Shown piece by piece: positions 60,193 to 64,000 of a stretch of 64,000 nucleotides of DNA (its first letter is position 1; each line of letters starts with the position of its first letter). The notes below the pieces were generated by a model, which ran no database searches, was not told where the DNA came from, and saw only the letters and a list, made by a program, of their open reading frames with translations. The DNA comes from an uncultured Eubacteriales bacterium. Lineage in GTDB: Bacteria; Bacillota; Clostridia; Christensenellales; Borkfalkiaceae. The translations under genes were made by a program, and so were the position numbers. The stretch spans positions 17,088-81,087 of the forward strand of contig UQHL01000014.1 of NCBI GenBank assembly GCA_900540805.1. Reading direction: 5' to 3'.

Positions 60193-61942
60193 TTTCTTTG
60201 TCCGCCAAATTCACAATCACCGCGGTGAATTTTCCCTTTGTCCCGAAAATTCTGATACGGCAGTTTTCCGAGCACAAAAGCCTCAGCCTGCGCTGCACAT
60301 TAATGAGAGCAAGTCCGTTATGGCTTTCATTGCCGTCCGCGACGTCGTTTCTCAAATTTTCGTTGACCTGCGCTCGTCTTTCCGCGCTTATACCGAGGCC
60401 GTTATCGAAAACACCTATCAGAATTCCGCCGCTGCGCCGTTTGACCGACACCTTGATGATTCCGTCCTCACCGATCGAGCCGTGACTGAACGAATTTTCT
60501 ATAATCGGCTGTAAAACCATTTTCGGAATGGCTGCGTCTTCCGTGCCATCTTCCAGCTCTACGACAAATTGAAAGTTTCCGTAGCGGGAGCGCTGTATTT
60601 CTATATACGACCTCAACATTTTCAATTCGCTCTTTATCGTCAGGCTGTCGTCCTGATTCAGCGAATATCTCAAAAACACACTGATATCCGTAATGCTCTT
60701 GACAGCCTTTTCCCTTTCCCCGCTGTTAATCATCGCCCTGACCATATTCAAAGAGTTAAACAAAAAATGTTTATTGATTTGAGAGTAGAGCGCCCGCAGC
60801 TCAAACGTCGTATTTTCCATCTGTAAATCAAAGCTCTTTTTTTGCTCTTCAAACATCTTTTTGTTGACTTCTTCAAGCTTACGCATCATTAAATTGTAGC
60901 TTTCCGCCACTTCGTTCAGCTTTTCGTCTTCCGTCATCTCCATCTGTATTTTTCCGCCGCTTTTTTCCGCACGATTGAACGTTTCTATAAAATACCTGTA
61001 CGATTTTGTCGTATAAGAATTGATCAGATAGGAAAAGACGACGCACATGATCATGGCGATCGGGCCGATCCCGGCAATACTCACCACCGCCGTTTCAAGC
61101 GAGTCCCCGAGCGCCCCCGTCTGATAGCCTACGATTTTCCAATTTTCGTTTTGTAAATCGACCGAATACGTATCGCTTTTTTCCAAAGCGAAGCAGTCTC
61201 CCGAAGAGACGATTTTTATTTCTCCGTATCTCGCTTCAAAACCGAAATTTTCGGCAAAAGCGCCCAAATTGATTTCGCTTAAAAAGGAACTCTTCCCGAC
61301 GGAAAACATTCCCAGCCCCATTTTTTTATAAAAAGCGGAAGTCGGACGCATGTCCAATATCGTCCGACAAAGGATAAACTCTTCACGATTGTTATCCTTA
61401 GCTAAATCGATTACGACAAGCTTCGCATTTGGAATATCCCGCATATAAGGGTCCAGAAAAGACAGATCGTCGTTTCCCGCCCCGTCCTCGTCGTAACGAA
61501 TTGTGCGCTTTCCGAAGCGCAGAGCGTTCGAATAGTCGTAATTTTCTCCGTCTGAAGGAATATACGCCACCTCGTTGATAATGGAAGTCAGAGACGAATA
61601 TGCGGAAAACACGGAGGAAATTTTGGCGTAACTCTCGTCGGAGTGCTTCTGCTGATATTCCTCGGCGGCATTCTGAAACTCCTGTCCGAGAAAAAGCGTA
61701 CTGCTAATTCTGTCGAGTAATGTCAAAATAGTATCCGTATTTTCCGCAGTCTTTTTGCTGGCCGTCAGTAAATTCTCCCGATTTCTCGTTTTCAGACTGT
61801 CATATTTCACTCCAAACACAATTAAACTGCCGAGAAAGATAACGGCTACGATCAAAATAATGTTGTAAAGAATCATTCTTTTTACGACGTTATACTGTTT
61901 TTTCACTTTCACCTGTGTGTTTTCCGACTTATCTTTTTTCAT
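60185..61942 (-). CDS. YesM-type sensor histidine kinase
   Basis: This 585-residue kinase has membrane segments at about 24-46 and 285-310 enclosing an extracytoplasmic sensing domain, then a HAMP-like linker. The phospho-acceptor block is YSQINKHFLFNSLNM, where the usual QINPHF is QINKHF. The ATP-binding domain has PIIENSFSHGS and GVFDNGLGI. ATG 61942 lies inside the end of the secreted-protein gene (14-base overlap), so the three proteins are coupled. The ligand is unknown; the secreted partner may present it. Confidence 0.92.
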   Translation of the reverse strand: MKKDKSENTQVKVKKQYNVVKRMILYNIILIVAVIFLGSLIVFGVKYDSLKTRNRENLLTASKKTAENTDTILTLLDRISSTLFLGQEFQNAAEEYQQKHSDESYAKISSVFSAYSSLTSIINEVAYIPSDGENYDYSNALRFGKRTIRYDEDGAGNDDLSFLDPYMRDIPNAKLVVIDLAKDNNREEFILCRTILDMRPTSAFYKKMGLGMFSVGKSSFLSEINLGAFAENFGFEARYGEIKIVSSGDCFALEKSDTYSVDLQNENWKIVGYQTGALGDSLETAVVSIAGIGPIAMIMCVVFSYLINSYTTKSYRYFIETFNRAEKSGGKIQMEMTEDEKLNEVAESYNLMMRKLEEVNKKMFEEQKKSFDLQMENTTFELRALYSQINKHFLFNSLNMVRAMINSGEREKAVKSITDISVFLRYSLNQDDSLTIKSELKMLRSYIEIQRSRYGNFQFVVELEDGTEDAAIPKMVLQPIIENSFSHGSIGEDGIIKVSVKRRSGGILIGVFDNGLGISAERRAQVNENLRNDVADGNESHNGLALINVQRRLRLLCSENCRIRIFGTKGKFTAVIVNLADKENV

Positions 61943-63602
61943 GTCTCCCGCGACGGGAGCCGCATCCCCTTCCCGATTTTTTCGTCAAAATCATACCGCC
62001 CGCGAGAAAAACCAAGGCAGCCGCGGCGCCCGCCGTTACAGATCCCTTACATCCTTTTTTACAACCTTTGTCAGCCTGATCCGCGCCGTCCTTGACGGTA
62101 ATTTCGGGATTCTTCATGGGTTCGGCGGCGGGCGAGAGAACAAATTTGGGAGAAAAATTCAATTCGTCCATCGTATCGTTTCCGTTGCTGTTTACCCGAA
62201 TGGTCAACGTATCTCCCGCCCGTACGCCAAACGTGAGCGGCGCCCAATCGAAAACCCCTTTATTATCTCGCGTCGGCGCATACGTCTGCCAGGATTTATC
62301 CGTCGGCCAGACGCGTTCGCCGTTGAGTTCCAGCCTTATACGGACGCCGTCGCAGGAGGACAGCGCCTGTTCCGTAGCCGTGTTTACCTGATCAAAATAA
62401 TTATAGAGGGCAATATCTCCGCCGCGGTATAAATTTCCCGTTTCTATCTTAACATTTCCCGTAACAGGCGCTTTGTAAACCATAGCCGCGTCCGTGCCGT
62501 AAGAGGCGTTGAGACTGTTGTAGTTGGCCGTGGCAACCGCTCCGAACAGTGAAGAACAATAGGCGCTGTTGGCCCAATCCGTCTTATCCATCAATTTTTT
62601 TACAGCTTTTTCGTAAAGTCCTTCATTTACGTCATAATACCAATAAGAAAGGGAATTTGCAGCGGAATTTTTATTATCCACGTTAAATTTATCCATAGTA
62701 TTATAAACGTAGGGCATATCGTCTTTCACTGCGAAGGTATTCACGCTGAACACCGCGTCAAAAAGAGAGTTGTTGCCGAAAATTTCCCCGCTTGAATCCA
62801 TCGTACTGAAAATAAGCTGAACCTCATCGTATTGCCGCACAAAAATCCCGGAAATATCTTTCGACGTCTGCCGGGGAATCAAATCGCCCTCGGCGAAACT
62901 CTGCCCCGCCCCGGCCGGATTTTCACACGGGGTGACTTCCTTATATTTATTTGTCAAAGAATCTTCATCCCAGCCGCCGTCTTCAGGATAGACCTGCAAG
63001 CCGTTGACCTCCACTTTGAATTTATATCCGTCGAATGTACGGCCAAATTGATTTCCATCTACTTCATACGGCTTTTTCTCCAGCAATTCAAGATTATTGG
63101 GATATCCCCAGATGTTATATTCTACAAATAAATCGCTGATCGTCACTTTGCCCGCATACGGTGAAACAAAGGCGAGAATCAGACCGTGTTCGTTTCCCCC
63201 GTTGCTGTTGATGCTGGCAATCCCGCCCTCTTTGCTGAAGCCGGTAAAAGTTCCTTCTTCGTATATGTAACCTTTTGCCCATGACTCACTTTTGTAGGAA
63301 GTCATCAATTTTATCGGCAGCCGCTGAGAAGACGGCTGTCCGAATTCCGAACCGGTGGAAATATAGCTTTTATACAAAAAGGGGTAGGTTGCTTCGTCGC
63401 TGTCACCGAAAACAGCTTCGTTGATCGGATTACCGTCCTCGTCAAAACGATATTTTTCCGTATGCCTGTAAGAATGTACCGACTCACCGGCTGCCCGTTC
63501 CGTTTCTGCTGCGGAAGTTGTTATTGAACAAATTTGCCATGAAAAACACACCGTCACGGCAAACACAGCAACGACTGCGGCTACTTTCATCTTTTTTTTC
63601 AC
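61929..63602 (-). CDS. secreted protein with C-terminal membrane anchor, co-encoded with the two-component system
   Basis: From GTG 63602, which has GGAGGG seven bases upstream, the product has 557 residues; an ATG five codons earlier would overlap that ribosome site. A signal peptide (about residues 5-31, ending SITTSAA) is followed by a large beta-rich region without recognised domains. The C-terminus has KGCKKGCKGS, a hydrophobic stretch (AAAALVFLAGGMIL) and a basic tail (KKSGRGCGSRRGRHEKR). This resembles cell-surface sorting tails, though it lacks LPxTG. Being coupled to the sensor kinase, it may bind the polysaccharide that the locus responds to. No family was recognised. Confidence 0.7.
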   Translation of the reverse strand: MKKKMKVAAVVAVFAVTVCFSWQICSITTSAAETERAAGESVHSYRHTEKYRFDEDGNPINEAVFGDSDEATYPFLYKSYISTGSEFGQPSSQRLPIKLMTSYKSESWAKGYIYEEGTFTGFSKEGGIASINSNGGNEHGLILAFVSPYAGKVTISDLFVEYNIWGYPNNLELLEKKPYEVDGNQFGRTFDGYKFKVEVNGLQVYPEDGGWDEDSLTNKYKEVTPCENPAGAGQSFAEGDLIPRQTSKDISGIFVRQYDEVQLIFSTMDSSGEIFGNNSLFDAVFSVNTFAVKDDMPYVYNTMDKFNVDNKNSAANSLSYWYYDVNEGLYEKAVKKLMDKTDWANSAYCSSLFGAVATANYNSLNASYGTDAAMVYKAPVTGNVKIETGNLYRGGDIALYNYFDQVNTATEQALSSCDGVRIRLELNGERVWPTDKSWQTYAPTRDNKGVFDWAPLTFGVRAGDTLTIRVNSNGNDTMDELNFSPKFVLSPAAEPMKNPEITVKDGADQADKGCKKGCKGSVTAGAAAALVFLAGGMILTKKSGRGCGSRRGRHEKR

Positions 63603-63647
63603 TGTTTTTCCCTCCATTTTGTTTTTTATTTATAGAAAATTGTCATG

Positions 63648-63676
63648 ATTATATCAATTACTGAGCCGAATGTCAA
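63648..63676 (-). promoter_or_regulatory. promoter of the secreted-protein/two-component operon
   Basis: On the minus strand: TTGACA, a 17-base spacer and TATAAT (full consensus), 46 bases before the start codon. Confidence 0.85.
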
Positions 63677-63685
63677 TACCGTCCC

Positions 63686-63751
63686 TCATTTCAGCAATAA
63701 TAACACAGGTTTTTCCTCTTCTTTATCATCAAAATCCCCCTTTTGATTCAT
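63686..63751 (-). CDS. possible 21-residue leader peptide
   Basis: ATG 63751 has AAAAAGGAG nearby at good spacing. The product begins MNQKGDFDDKEEEK and ends PVLLLLK. It lies between two consensus promoters and ends just before the second one. It may be a leader peptide or chance. No homology can be judged at this length. Confidence 0.35.
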   Translation of the reverse strand: MNQKGDFDDKEEEKPVLLLLK

Positions 63752-63801
63752 CCGACTTCTCCTTTTTGGAACAGTCCACTATAATTTCCCGTACCGGTTT
63801 T

Positions 63802-63830
63802 ATTATAACATCCGAAATTTGTTCTTTCAA
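63802..63830 (-). promoter_or_regulatory. upstream promoter, related to the dispersed repeat
   Basis: On the minus strand: TTGAAA, a 17-base spacer and TATAAT, followed by AAAACCGG. The GATGTTATAATAAAA part resembles the -10 region of the repeat units at 44.9 and 58.6 kb. Bases 63831-64000 show no convincing gene. Confidence 0.6.
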
Positions 63831-64000
63831 TGTGTTTTTTATTTGTATCTTTGGACTTTTTCTTGCTCTTGTTTTTGGGAAATTGGCGCAAGCTCAAATT
63901 TTTATCATTTATTATTGTTAAATAAAAGCGAACGGAAAACTTTCTAATCATAACCACCAGTAAACTGGTGGTTTGCATAACCCCTAAAAGGGGATAATAC

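Noticed and set aside
63670..63978. Frames of 76 and 83 codons on opposite strands at the window end.
   Set aside because: They overlap each other and run across two consensus promoters. Low-complexity AT-rich composition.

Overview
The window looks like chromosomal DNA of a Gram-positive-type anaerobe, most likely a gut Clostridia member of the Bacillota. This is an inference from Re-type citrate synthase, EFR1-type ferredoxin and DnaD-type primosome genes, sigma-A promoters with 17-base spacers, AAGGAG ribosome sites and mid-range GC with AT-rich intergenic regions. A Christensenellales/Borkfalkia-like lineage would fit but cannot be proved from the sequence alone. No rRNA, CRISPR array or complete mobile element was found. 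Ten tRNA genes were found.

Layout. 1-5.2 kb (minus): SbcD and SbcC, then a hydrolase-like protein with a broken catalytic triad. 5.4-7.2 kb (plus): a DnaD-family protein ending in the N-terminal zinc-ribbon domain of a DnaI/DnaC helicase loader, without the ATPase; tRNA-Ser follows. 7.5-14 kb: an SDR enzyme, a TerB-like protein, a YiiX-like papain-fold protein, two membrane-linked XRE regulators, YggS and a LysR regulator. 14.1-14.4 kb: tRNA-fMet, tRNA-Met and tRNA-Glu. 14.6-21.7 kb (minus): an RluA-type pseudouridine synthase, two secreted proteins (one split by two homopolymer frameshifts), and a PP-loop ATPase translationally coupled to an EFR1 flavodoxin-ferredoxin. 21.8-26.3 kb: an amino-sugar operon (PIG-L deacetylase, NagB-like protein, PfkB kinase, class II aldolase) with a divergent, apparently leaderless AraC regulator.

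26.8-40.6 kb is one long minus-strand block. It holds a branched-chain amino-acid ABC transporter (binding protein, LivH, LivM, LivG, LivF) with a structured leader, then Re-citrate synthase, aconitase and isocitrate dehydrogenase, which make 2-oxoglutarate, then ProB, ProA and ProC (glutamate to proline) and AsnA. 40.9-44.8 kb carries a small XRE regulator, a CmpB-like membrane protein, PurH, a DUF1294 protein and a HAD phosphatase. 45.2-45.8 kb is a six-tRNA cluster (Gly, Arg, His, Gln, Lys, Lys), followed by a truncated integrase and about 0.7 kb of AT-rich DNA, probably the scar of an integrated element.

47.1-63.6 kb (minus) is a polysaccharide-utilisation locus. A secreted surface protein and a YesM/YesN-type two-component system come first, then two Lpl-type sugar permeases, a lipoprotein, a rhamnosidase-like/esterase fusion, a DUF3863-like protein, a GH20-type hexosaminidase and an RpiB/LacAB isomerase. 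Much of this locus is damaged. One permease has a nonsense codon and a frameshift, the binding protein is fused in frame to the C-terminal part of a Gfo/Idh/MocA oxidoreductase, a GH63-like gene survives as a fragment, and a second PIG-L deacetylase has lost 98 codons between two PDD-coding sites. An approximately 80-base tandem repeat with promoter-like sequence flanks this locus and recurs upstream of the HAD gene.
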